Source of the DNA: Oscheius tipulae
Lineage: Eukaryota; Nematoda; Chromadorea; Rhabditida; Rhabditidae
Reading direction: 5' to 3'
Assembly (NCBI GenBank): GCA_037178975.1
Contig: JASJZH010000004.1
Span: 11,160,001-11,224,000, forward strand
Length of the DNA stretch: 64,000 bases
A program made the position numbers and the translations under genes. Shown one piece after another: positions 45,201 to 55,501 of this stretch. A model generated the notes under the pieces. It ran no database searches, had not been told where the DNA came from, and saw only the letters and a program-made list of their open reading frames with translations. The number at the start of each line of letters is the position of its first letter. Positions within the stretch are counted from its first letter, which is position 1.

Positions 45201-45978
45201 GCTGAAAACAGGTATTTCTTCAACTCGCCAATGTACATATCATATAAGAAGATCATTTTTAAGCCCTACACTTGGTTTGACTCTAATCAAAAGCACTTAC
45301 TTGAACATCTGGGAGAACTAGAGGGAGCGATTTTTGATGCTATCTCTCCTCGACTCATTTGTCTACGTTACATGAACTGTTTTTCAGGCGTCTACTACTA
45401 ATTTTCGTCTATTGAGTCAAGATGATCGAGGGAAGAAAGTACAGACAAATAAGTTTCTAATCTCTGAATAATTTCATGGATCTTTTTTCATAAAAATATA
45501 AATAGGTAGAACTGAACTGAAAGGGAAAAGAGAGACAGAGACAGAGGACATAGGGACTGAGAGACAGTCAGACCGACAGAAATAAAAACAGCTGAAGTCG
45601 TGATACTGAGGAAGCTGAAAATAATATGACTATAAATAGGTAGGAAAGAAGAGAAACATCTTCCATGTCATGATGCAACGTTTTCGATGAAAGCGTCGTA
45701 CTAGAAAGGAAGTTGGTTCGCCTCGTTTGAGCTGAACAGAAAAAATGTGACTCAAGCTGCGGAATCTGAGTTGGTACGTTGTATTCACGTTCATAAGAAA
45801 GTTTTTGAACTGTGCTCATTTGATTTCTGATAGGGGTGAAAAGAGAGGGAGCAGATAATCATTGTAGGAGATTTTTGTTGTTTTTTTTTGTAGAATGTAT
45901 GGGTGTATGCACAAGTGTTTGTTTGAGCTGGTTCTGCAGAAACATCATGAGAATATGTTTATTAGAAAAGTTTTCAGG
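45201..45978. other. Gap between chemoreceptor 1 start and chemoreceptor 2 end
   Basis: Includes a GACAGA tract near 45530-45580 and a minus-strand ORF at 45568-45819 (MSTVQKLSYEREYNVPTQIP). That ORF could be a small gene or a receptor tail but has no recognisable family. Confidence 0.4.
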
Positions 45979-47886
45979 TTACCAAGCTTTTTGGCCAGGT
46001 TCAAATGAGACATTCGTACATTTTCGCTGTCGCGGACAATGGTCCGAAATGTTGCTCGAGTTTGGATTGCTAGGAGTTTTTGGACGGTTCTTCCAGTGAA
46101 CAAGCCAGTACATGTTGTCCTTGAAGGCTTCGCGAAGCTTGGAACTTCTCCAGATGCAGATGTAAAAGTTGTAGGAGAGGCAAAGGTACATGTGGAGCCG
46201 CTAAAATGGTGTGTATACCTTTATCCCTCTCTCTAGCTCTTATGTTCACTCACTAATTTTGAAGTTAAACGGAGGTCAGCTTCGTGACCTCGAAATCCCT
46301 AAAAATGAGAAACAAAAAGTTTTGATTTCAGAACCAATAACCCTTAGCAACGTTCGAACTCCAGACAAGAGTGTTACCCACTATTGAAACCTACGCACCC
46401 GTACTATCTCGGAAATTTTGTGTGGCCGAACGGTTAGTGCGCTTATCTGGTAATCGGAAGGTCAGGGTTTCGAACCCCGCCGAAAGTATTCTTTTTTTGG
46501 ACCTGTCTCTCTGTCTTACCGAAAAGTTCATTAGTTGCTCCTTAGCATACTGATGCATGTGTGCTGTCAAAAGCACAATTGTACAGGTCACGTGGAACAT
46601 GCAGGCAATGACAAAACAGCAAACAATCACCATGGTACACTTCATGATCTGTCTTTTGGTCTGTGGGTTGAGACCGACTGAAAACAAAGTTTTCCATAAG
46701 AAATTACCAATGTTCACTTCCAAATTTCAGCAGCAGGATGCATATGATGTAGATTATCGTGGTCACCGTCAGCAGGACATTCTTTCCGATGAACCAGAAC
46801 CTCATATCTTCGCGGAGTTCTGAGCTTCCAATTGTGTTTCACACATTGGTGGTTACCATATTGTTCGTCACAAGTTTGAAGCGTAGGCTGAGTGATATTG
46901 GGCTCGTTTCTATTCTCGAACCAGAGTAGAATGTCCTCTCCCTTGTAGAAGGAAAAGACACAGAAAGCAATAGGGATACAGAGACAGGGAAAGATGATCA
47001 GGCAAAATGTTGTCCATGTCATTAGACGATACCTGAAAATCAGTCTCTGTTCTGCTGTCTCGCTGTCCCTCTGTCACTTTCAATTTTCCCACTCCCCCTA
47101 ACGGCCTTTCTATTTCAAGAACCAGCGGTTCTCTCCCGATTTAGTTCCCGGTTAGGGTCATGGGTCGACCGCAAGAGGACAAGAACGTCAACAGAGCTAC
47201 GTATATAGCAACAGAGAGTGAGTGTGTTGAAACAAAATGGAAAACAACTTCTTGGCCATGATCACTGGCCTTTTCGTGTGTTTTGACTGTTTTTGAATCT
47301 CAGAAGACTTCCAAAAAGAAATGAGAGAAAATCTGTGAAAGTTAACATTATAGAGAGACCTTCTTTTACTACGTCAAACCTGAGACATTTTTATCACTTT
47401 CTGGTCCTAAATTCTTTAAGGAAAACAATCCCCCAACTCTTTTTCTCCACCAACCTAAAGGGAAAAACCATATTTAGCAGTAGGTCGAAGGCCATCATAA
47501 TTGTGACAGTTCCGGCCATTGAAAGGCCAGTGATGTAGACGGCAGACATGACAGTACAGGTTATTGGGCCAATATAGTCCATGTGGAGGATTATGGTAGC
47601 ATTGGCAGGCGAGAACAGGAGGCATAGGAGGTGGATTATTGCTCCGAGGAAGAGGAGAAATCCTTAAAAATTTGTTATACTATTGAACTTGTTACTCAAA
47701 AAAAAAACACAAAGACAACGACAGAGAGACAGAGAAACAGAGAGGCAGAGGGTCAGATAACTCACCAGTTTTACTCCTCATCTGCTTCGTTCTCAAGTAG
47801 ACCAGCATCAGATTGATATTTCCAAATAGTCCTATGGCCAGGAAGACAAAGACGATACCGAACTTCAGAGGAAAGTAGTCGACCAT
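45979..47886 (-). CDS. Serpentine receptor (7TM GPCR, Srsx-like), copy 2
   Basis: The start MVDYFPLKFGIVFVFLAIGL has TM1 with GNINLMLVYLRTKQMRSKTG, typical of Srsx-type receptors. Next exons carry FLLFLGAIIHLLCLLFSPAN, YITGLSMAGTVTIMMAFDLL, LMTWTTFCLIIFPCLCIPIA, NVLLTVTTIIYIICILLLKF and CTMVIVCCFVIACMFHVTCT. The last exon gives CLSYNFYICIWRSSKLREAF and a polar tail ending FEPGQKAW at 45979. Seven hydrophobic segments can be counted. It is unlike the neighbouring receptors 1 and 3. Some splice sites were not resolved. Confidence 0.7.
46413..46486 (+). other. tRNA-like sequence, probably degenerate
   Basis: Has an A-box-like TGGCCGAACGGTTAGTGCG and a B-box-like GGGTTTCGAACCCC with one extra T. 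No good acceptor stem forms. It lies in a receptor intron, antisense to the gene. It could be a tRNA pseudogene or the seed of a tRNA-derived repeat. Confidence 0.45.
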
Positions 47887-48705
47887 TTTCTGCAAAAATG
47901 ACGGATTGACCTGTAACGACTCAGAACTGATTCATGGTCACTCGCCCGCCTTATTGACCAGCCTCAAAACAGGTCTGTGTATTTATTACCTAACAGGGGG
48001 GACAAGGAAGCCGAAAACAGTTTGGTGAGAGAGATAGAGAGATTGTGGTAGGAAAGGTGCGGGAAAATTGGAAATGACCCAGTGAAAGAGCCGTCAAAAT
48101 TTAACGACTTGTCTGCTGAGGAGTTGTTTCAAGGAGTAAACAACGCCTCGTGGTTGATGAAATCGGGGCAAAATCATAGTTTGACCTAGAAGTTTTAGCC
48201 TTACTGTGACTTTTTCACTATAAGAAGCACAGATGCAGAGAGTTACTGTAGATAGTAGATACCTGCTGACAACAAAAGACAGGTTAGTTATAAGGTGACA
48301 ATTTATACAGAGTGACAGCTACGTGAGTAATTAGTTTATGGTAGAAATAGTAATAAACAATTATAGGAGTAAATGAATGTCTGAACTGTGTGTACAACTT
48401 GATCCCCATTTCAGTTTTCACTTAGTTTGCGATTATTGTTTTTCATCCGCGTAAACGCCGTGAGAATTGATGATGGTAACTTGACAAACTAGGTGACAAT
48501 GGTATAGGGTGCTTTGAGATCTTTGTTCAGTTTTCAGAAAGGTAGAGAGACAGGCGTAAAGATACAGAGCGATTAAAAGACAGAGAGTCAGGGAGACAAA
48601 GTAATAGAAAGACAGAGGGAAAGAGATGAAGAGACACATTGCCATTTTCTCTAAAGTCACTTCGTATCTTTGCGTTGTTTCCGTGCTCAATCGTACACAC
48701 CTATA
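47887..48705. other. Gap upstream of chemoreceptor 2
   Basis: AT-rich DNA with a GACAGA tract around 48540-48620. No convincing gene; a minus-strand ORF at 48433-48690 is mostly repeat-encoded. Confidence 0.45.
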
Positions 48706-50410
48706 GCTCTCGCCAAAATCACTTTCGAAAATTGAGTCCTGTGATGGTCTCGCAACGAACTACCTGCGCAAATTTTCAATTCAAACTTGATAAATAGATT
48801 TCACCTGTTTCTCTTTGACAATTTACATCATTTCTCTCAAAAATGGACGCCTATGAGCGCTAATGCTGATAATGACTCTTCCGGTGAGGATACAAAAGGA
48901 ATTCCTGCGAAAAAGCGTCGTCTTTTGAAGAAAAGTCGTGTCCCAGCTTACGGAATGAATTACCTGTTTCATTCCGCTACACAGACGCATTTCTCGGTTA
49001 GAACATCTCATATCAGTTCATTTCTTTCAGCTGTCTAATAGGCAAAAAATAGTTTGCAAACAAGGCGGCAATAAGCTCTGTGGAAAGTCTACGGAAATTA
49101 TCCTAACAGTACTCAAAAACGTGAATCATTACAGGCTCTTGTCGGAAAAATGGACCCGAAGACGCTCGGCATCACAGGCTCTTATCGGAAAAATGAACCC
49201 GAAGACGCTCTTCAAAGTTTGCACTGCTGTTCACAGTATGTATGCGGAGCAAAAAACCGTCTCAGTTGCTGCTCTCAATCAAAGACTTCACGGTATTCTT
49301 GAAGTTAGCGACCGAACTCTCTGCCGCATTCTGAACGGGATCGGATTTACCTTCAAACGTATTCGTGACATGAATATCATCTACTATCGTCCTGAACTCG
49401 TCGCTTGGCGACGAAGGTTTCTCAAGAAGATGCAGGACTGGCGTGCTCAGAACGCTTATATTGGTTACTCGGACGAATCGTGGTACCATGAGGGAATGGG
49501 ATACGCTTATGAGTGGATTGGTTCACACCTTCAAAGTAACCAAAATATTTTTATGCTGAAAGAGTTAAAGGGCTGGCAGAAATCCGGAACTGCAGACTGA
49601 GGTGATTATCCCAAAACTATCACAAGTGGTACAAAGCCTATCTTGAAGGGACCCTTCCAAACTTGAAAAAAGCTGTTGGAGATCGTCCTGACATTTTGGT
49701 GATTGATAGTGCTCCAAATCATACGGCCGTCGTTGAGCAGGTTGTCGCATATGATTCACACTTAGTTTCTACTTTAAGATTCCAAACTCGTCTTCCAAAA
49801 AGAACGATATTATCAAATAGCAACTCAACAGCAAGGAAGGTCACTCGCCCTGTTACAAAAGCAGTTATTGGAAGATTTGCATGATTATCTAGCTATTCGA
49901 GGCGGTCGCACTGCCGTAAAGCCGACGTCATTGCCGCAAAGCACGGAGTGAGAATAGTCGAATTGCCGCCCTATCACTACTCGAATATACATGGGGGATG
50001 GCTAAAGGCAAAACCGGCAAGAAACGCAAAGGCAACGGATCGCCTTCAAGACTTTGAGGATAACACAATCAAAAACATCTACGAAATGGACGATGCCCTC
50101 AAAAAGTCCTTCTACGACCATGTTAGTGCTGTAGAGCAAGATTTTATAGCTAAAGATGATGCTATTGTTTGTGATTTGGTCTACTATAATCTCTTTTTCC
50201 TACGAAATCAAAAAAACAAATTGTGACAAGTAGTAATTACGTTATAAACAGGAAAAATACTGAAAACATCAGGACAAAAGATGGAAATGAAAGTCGAAGG
50301 AAATTCAGGAATCAACAACGGTCATTTGAAGTCCCGTCGGAGATTTGCGCGGGAAGTTTGTTGCGAGACCATCGCGCGACTCGATTTTCGAAAGTGATTT
50401 TGGCAAGAGC
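48706..50410 (+). mobile_element. Tc1/IS630-superfamily DNA transposon with long terminal inverted repeats, decayed
   Basis: 1705 bases bounded by inverted repeats: 48706-48773 begins GCTCTCGCCAAAATCACTTT, and 50342-50410 ends with the complement AAAGTGATTTTGGCAAGAGC. The repeats match along nearly 69 bases with a few differences. TA dinucleotides flank both ends (48704-48705 and 50411-50412), the target duplication expected of this superfamily. The interior carries a transposase remnant. Confidence 0.9.
48843..50226 (+). pseudogene. Degenerate IS630/Tc1-type transposase
   Basis: Recognisable DDE blocks are AYIGYSDESWYHEGMGYAYE, DRPDILVIDSAPNHTAVV and RIVELPPYHYSNIHGGW. An N-terminal helix-turn-helix region contains LNQRLHGILEVSDRTLCRIL. 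The reading frame breaks near 49600 (stop and frame change) and again near 49884. The third block lacks the usual acidic residue context. Not functional as it stands. Confidence 0.8.
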
Positions 50411-50471
50411 TAAACAGCTCATAAACCTGATAATTCCAAATCTGGTCAACGTTCTCACAGAACTGTCAGAG

Positions 50472-50513
50472 AGTACAATTTATTCCAGCGCTAGTACAAT
50501 TTATTCCAGCGCT
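50472..50513. repeat. 21-bp tandem duplication
   Basis: AGTACAATTTATTCCAGCGC plus T occurs twice in direct succession (50472-50492, 50493-50513), just outside the transposon's right end. Confidence 0.85.
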
Positions 50514-50658
50514 GTGTCTAATTATAAATTGCGGGCTACTGCTTGTTTCCTTCTCTAGGGGTCGTTGATAATACTCCAATACAAGAAAGTTTTCCCTTTC
50601 CTGATAAACTTCCAGTAGATCTCTACTGCTCTAGAGACCAGAGTTCAACAGACTAGGG

Positions 50659-50690
50659 TTGCATGAATCAATCCCTCTTGATTCATGCAA
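50659..50690. repeat. 13-bp perfect inverted repeat near receptor 3 stop codon
   Basis: TTGCATGAATCAA and its exact complement are separated by six bases (TCCCTC). The hairpin starts 11 bases downstream of the receptor 3 stop in transcript sense, so it could form in the 3' UTR. Confidence 0.7.
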
Positions 50691-50700
50691 TCCGAACTTT

Positions 50701-53597
50701 TTATTTGGATGTTGGCGTCAAGGCAACAGGAAGTTGATAAAATCGCTGTGGCTGGGGTGTGACGGACGTTGGACGAATGATGAAAAGGAGTAGGTCTCTA
50801 AGTTGAGGACAAGAGAGAAGAAGAATCCATGGTTGGAAAACAAACATGGCTTCGATTACCACCGACCTGCAAGTGAACATTTGGATTTTCCTTGACCTCA
50901 GGGCTCACATCTGTCTTGTTACAAGAGTCAAGAACTCGGCATGGTGAGTAAGCATGGCGTAAATGTGCAGAGTTGAACGGATTGTGGCCGGAAGTGTCAT
51001 GATGAAAGTAGCCACTGAGCAACGAAGCAGAATAAGTTCTCGTTGCTGAAAACAATAGGAATTTTTGTCTCTATGTCTCTAAGCCTGTCTGTCTGGCTGT
51101 ATGTCTCTCTATTTCTCAAAACTCATAGCAGTTACAGTTCCAGATGCCCTCTTTCAGTCGACTAACTCCTACAGACACTGCCCTTCTAGTCTGTGACCTA
51201 CAGTCAAACATATCCTCAATCCAATACTTTCCGGAGATTGTAGCTGCCAGTAAGCGCATTATCGATGCTTCTCGTCTCCTGGACATGAAGATGTTTGGGC
51301 TGGCAAATACGTTTTTCGCTTTTTGTAAATATGTTCTTTGTCTTGCTTACAACCACGGCCGAGCTATTGATTTTAGCACATCGTGTTTCTCACTTGGTCC
51401 TCAACCACCACCATCAAAGACACCACTTCTCTTCTTCTTACCCTCTATTCTGTTTGTTTTGACCCGGACTATTGATGACCTGTCACCCTACTATCTGCGA
51501 CGTGTCATGTTGAATGAACTCCTCAAAGGTATGAATGGAGCCCAAACGGCGGCTAACATCAACGACCAACAACTTTTAATGAATCGAAACGGCTGCAGCT
51601 CGTGAACGAGGATAATTGGCAGACTACTCGTGAACTAGCAGAAGCACTGTCTGTCAGTCACGCGCAGTGGAACATCATTTGAAGCAATTGAGGTTTATGA
51701 AGAAACTGGGCACTTGGTTGCCGCATGACCTCAGTGACACCCAGAAGTGGCAGCGCATGTCCGTCGCCCATTCTCTACTGTCCAGGAATGAGAGGAAGTC
51801 GTTTTTTTTGCCAGGTCTGGTGACGAGGAATGAGAAGTGGGTAACATACGTGAACTTCCAAAGGAAGCGTCAATGGGTGGCTCCAGGGAGACAGCAAGTC
51901 ATGATGTGAAATCCGATACTCATCAAAAGAAGATTATGCTCTGTGTTTCCTGGGATATCGAAGAAGTGGTGCTCACTCCAAGATCCACGACCTAAGTTAG
52001 GAGAATCTACCCCGTCATCCTTACAGTCCGGTCCTTGCCCCCTACCTACTATTATCTGTTCCGGGCTCTCAACAACGAGATAGGAGGACAACAACGGTGC
52101 ACTCACAAGCTGGTTAACAAACTTTTTCGCGTCGAAACCCATCTTCTATGAGCGTGGCACCCGTAAACCCGTGAAATGGGCAGACTTGGTACAATATAAT
52201 GGTTATTACAACAAATCAAAAAGCTGTTTGGAAATCAATAAATCTTTGCATTTAAAAAAAAAGAAAAGAATTAGCCAACCCAATAATAGGGACAGAGCAC
52301 TTTCCTGACGCTGTTGGGAATACAGTCCCGGAACTACAGATCGATTCGTCTGTCTCTCTAGCTCTCTGTCTGTTGCGGATGGATACCCTGTCAAGGCTCG
52401 TCAGGCCTGATCAACTTCTACAGTGATACTCTTGTGGCAGTTGCTTGTAGTTTTTGTCTGGAGTAAAGTGAACTGTTGCCTCGTTTCTACTCTCCCCGTG
52501 TTACAACACTGTCTCTGTCTTTCTGTCATTCTGTTTCTCTGTCTCCGTCTCTCTCTTAAAAATAACTCACTCTGTTTCTATCCGGTTGATCCGCCAGCTT
52601 CTTCCTCATCCGAATGGCTATACAGTAATAGCAGATGGAGCAAATACATGCAGTTCCCAGACTCATTACAAACTCTGTTATTGTGTCAATCTAAGAGAAC
52701 TTTGCATGTTTTCACACAACTCACAATGGAAGTTGCGAAATTGAATCCAAAAATATCACTCTCTTTATCAAGTGTCGTCGTGAACAGAGTCCTTGGACTA
52801 ATGATAAATGTAATAATCCTGGGAAGGGAAGAGAATATGTATCCGAAAAGTATCATTAGAACAATATTTCTGTTTGTCCATATCTGAAGAAGTGTGATGA
52901 GACATAGGAGAATATGACGGAGATTGAGAGACATAGAGAAATACAGTCAGAACATACCCTTGAATTCAATTGAAAGATCGCTGAAACCCTATTGAAGGCA
53001 AACAGAAGATGTGATGTATAGAGATTGTTTCGAAGAGAGATGAACCAATAGTATTCAATCTCAACCACATTGTTATCCTCTTCAAGGGCATAAAGGATGA
53101 TGCGATATTTTCGCAAGCGATTGATGAACATGCATGTGAGATACACAAGAATCTCCTGGATGCCCTAAAATACCATGTGGTCCTCCCAGAAACATTAAGT
53201 GCTACGTCTTTCCCTCGGTCTTAATAACTCAGAAATGTTTTAGGATGAGTCTTGTCACCGAAACAAATTCTTGTCTCCGGTTTGAAAATTTTTAACATTC
53301 AAAATCGGCTATAGCGTCATGCCAATACTTTGTGAAAGGCGACCCGGGTAGCTAAATGGCATCAACGATCAGTTTACTCGTAAAAGTAAGCTTCGAACTT
53401 CGTTTACCAAGAAGAATTTCATGTTCTCTTACTTGTGCAATGCACAAACTGAAGAATGGTCCGGCAAAAAACGACTTTGACCTCGAGTACAGTCTCGATC
53501 TGATGACCAGAACAACAAGGAACATGTGCGTCGTAGCCGAAACCGTACTGTAGCAGATCCAAAGCCATTCCCAAAATGGAATACTCTGGAAGGACAT
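50701..53597 (-). CDS. Serpentine chemoreceptor (7TM GPCR, Srg/Srv-like), copy 3, with a nested insertion in an intron
   Basis: Paralogue of receptor 1. The start at 53597 gives MSFQSIPFWEWLWICYSTVS. Exons follow for FLVVLVIRSRLYSRSKSFFA, EILVYLTCMFINRLRKYRII, YYWFISLRNNLYTSHLLFAF then NRVSAI, NIVLMILFGYIFSSLPRIIT and DTITEFVMSLGTACICSICY, ending RKKLADQPDRNR at 52571. The TM6 exon starts at 51045 (QRELILLRCSVATFIMTLPA) and the TM7 exon (EAMFVFQPWILLLSCPQLRD) runs to the stop at 50701. All junctions keep frame, so the receptor can still be complete although the 51046-52570 intron carries 1.2 kb of foreign sequence. Confidence 0.78.
51144..52350 (+). pseudogene. Partial isochorismatase gene interrupted by a mariner element
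   Basis: 51144-51293 matches the first exon of the palindrome gene (MPSFSRLTPTDTALLVCDLQ; EIVAASKRIIDASRLLDMK), including the upstream TCTCTG tract and TTCCAG before the ATG. The match resumes at 52284 (IIGTEHFPDAVGNTVPELQ) and ends by about 52350. Later exons are absent. It lies in the opposite orientation inside an intron of receptor 3. Confidence 0.88.
51294..52283 (+). mobile_element. Dead mariner element
   Basis: About 990 bases. The start TTTGGGCTGGCAAATACGTT and the end complement of TTGGGTTGGCTAATTCTTTT form degenerate inverted repeats. The target TA is kept on the right and reads TG on the left. Transposase pieces are visible in several frames: RRVMLNELLKGMNGAQTAAN, then LGTWLPHDLSDTQKWQRMSV, then LVTRNEKWVTYVN, where the usual TGDEKW catalytic Asp is Asn, and YYYLFRALNNEIGG. 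Stops and a missing helix-turn-helix segment show it is inactive. Confidence 0.88.
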
Positions 53598-54134
53598 AGA
53601 GGAAATTTCTGAAAGAAAAGTGTGGGGGCAAGGACACCGGGGTAAATAATCAAGAAAAAATTCGCATGAGGAACAGATTTTAATAGTATTTACTCTGACT
53701 AGATGAGACAGAAGTCTTTCTAATCCCGTGTGAACAAAGAGAATGCAAAAGAAGACAAGTTGCTCATGTCGCAAGATTGTGCCTGGATGAGGGGAGATGT
53801 CCAGACATTTGTAGGTCAGCTATTAGACTCTTGACGTTTCGGAGGAAAACAGTGATTGAATGGACTTTTCAGCTCGATCCGTCATTAAGACTCCTACATA
53901 GACAGTGTTTTCGACCAGGATGTCAAACATCGAACATTTTTGAAAAGCGGGTTCAGCAACAGAGTTCCGAAGGACGAATGATTAGAAGAGATAATCCTCC
54001 ACCTTCACGATTAGCGTGTCTCAATGTGCTTCCTGGTTATGAACGGGTTTATCTAACTATAGTCTGGAAGTGGGAGACAGAGAGACAGTGGGGCGAATGA
54101 GGTAACAAGGGACCACCACTCGCATACCGTCTGA

Positions 54135-54650
54135 AGTTCTTACACGTTGCCGAGTGGTAAGCACACTCGTCTGATATAGTCCATTTCCAACGAATAGCGG
54201 CAGTGAGCCAATTCTTTAAAGGTTTTTAAAGGTAACGAAATTCGGGTCCCGTCACGAACCAAAAATTTCTTCGACTTTTTTCACTTTGCTTGTTTTTTTC
54301 CGTTTCTTGTCATTTTTGTTGATACTTCGTGGTTGCTTTTCTATCACTATGCTTTCCAAGCGAAATAGAAAAGATCAACTGACGGTTTCATAGATGCTAA
54401 AGTTGATCGTTTCGGGTCGCCGCGCTCTGCGCATCTGAAAGGCCGAGATCCTCGTGTCTCTCCATAGGGTCGAGTAGCTGTTCCTTCCATCATATCCTTG
54501 AATCCCATAGCGCACGTTTGGGATTCCCGCCGCGGACAAGACTATCTTTTACGTTTTCAGAGGTTTTCAAGAGCGTCAAACACGCTCCTGCTATTAGTTT
54601 ACCTCTAAAATGCCTTTGCTAACCGAGAAGTATTACGTGCTGTAGATCGA
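54135..54650. repeat. tRNA-derived repeat, copy 2 (rearranged)
   Basis: A tRNA-like A-box stretch (TTGCCGAGTGGTAAGCACAC) lies near 54147. A B-box plus tail at about 54510-54610 includes GATTCCCGCCGCGGACAAGA and the hairpin GAGCGTCAAACACGCTC. The two halves are separated by extra sequence compared with copies 3 and 4. Confidence 0.55.
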
Positions 54651-54691
54651 CGCTCAGAGACAGAGAGATGGAAACACTGTTCAGTAACCTT

Positions 54692-54744
54692 GCTTTCCAG
54701 AACAGCCTCTGGTCCCAAAGGCCCCAGAGGCTGTTCTGGAAAGC
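54692..54744. repeat. Perfect 21-bp hairpin
   Basis: GCTTTCCAGAACAGCCTCTG followed by G, an 11-base loop, then the exact complement. Could fold in DNA or RNA; origin unknown. Confidence 0.85.
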
Positions 54745-55501
54745 AGCCACCACGATAGCAGCAACAAGAGAACGCATCCTCCGCATTCTCCCTAATCGGG
54801 CAGAGGAATTGTTGGGATTTAGAATGGACTTAGAGACAGGAGAGCTAAAGGTTGACACTCCAATTAAGAAATAGACAGAAGAAGCAGCCAATTCATTGTG
54901 GAAATGATGGTTAGTTGTCACCGTCACCGTTACCGTGTGAGCTGAATACCAAGCCGATGTTCTTCAGTTAAACGGAGGTACTAGTGATTATTAGCGTTTG
55001 TTTTTATTGTTGTTTACGTGAAAGTAAATAAAATATTTATACTTTCTTGACACCGAAATTTGAATTACGATCGAAATCGCGCCCTGAAACGTGACAAATT
55101 CCAGTTTTAAAGTGATTATCGACGTTTTCCATCACGACCTATCAAAGTATCATGTTCCGAAACTTTGTAAAGCGAAAAATGCCTGCAATCAGGAGAAATT
55201 GCAGAGGTATCTATACTTTCTTGACACACTGTATTGGATGGACCGTGACACTGAATAAGGGTGGATGTCTCAACGATGACGCAGACATTTCAATCTGTGA
55301 CACCTGTCTCAATCCGAGGACTAAGCTGAATGCCGTAGCAGCCGAGACGCCCGGGTAGAAGATAAAACTCGATCCGCATTGATCCAAATAAAATTTCTGA
55401 ACCATAGAATGAGACCTTCTAACTATGACTCTCTTGATCCCAAAAAGACATAGAATTCTTCATTATCTTATGGAATGCATCCTCAGAACCGTGCGGATGT
55501 T

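Larger units (their letters stand above)
53598..55501. other. Gene-poor interval with repeat remnants
   Basis: Contains a tRNA-derived repeat copy (54135-54650), a perfect hairpin (54692-54744) and an open stretch at 54745-54871 (RERILRILPNRAEELLGFRM) that looks coding-like but has no recognised family. ORFs at 53777-54100 and 55152-55358 lack support. Confidence 0.45.

Noticed and set aside
51144-52350. Reading the receptor at 52.5-53.6 kb as truncated by the isochorismatase/mariner block
   Set aside because: TM6 and TM7 exons were found beyond the block at 51045-50701, in frame with the TM5 exon.
53777-54100. 107-codon plus-strand ORF upstream of receptor 3
   Set aside because: Extends into a GACAGA tract and repeat remnants; no family seen.
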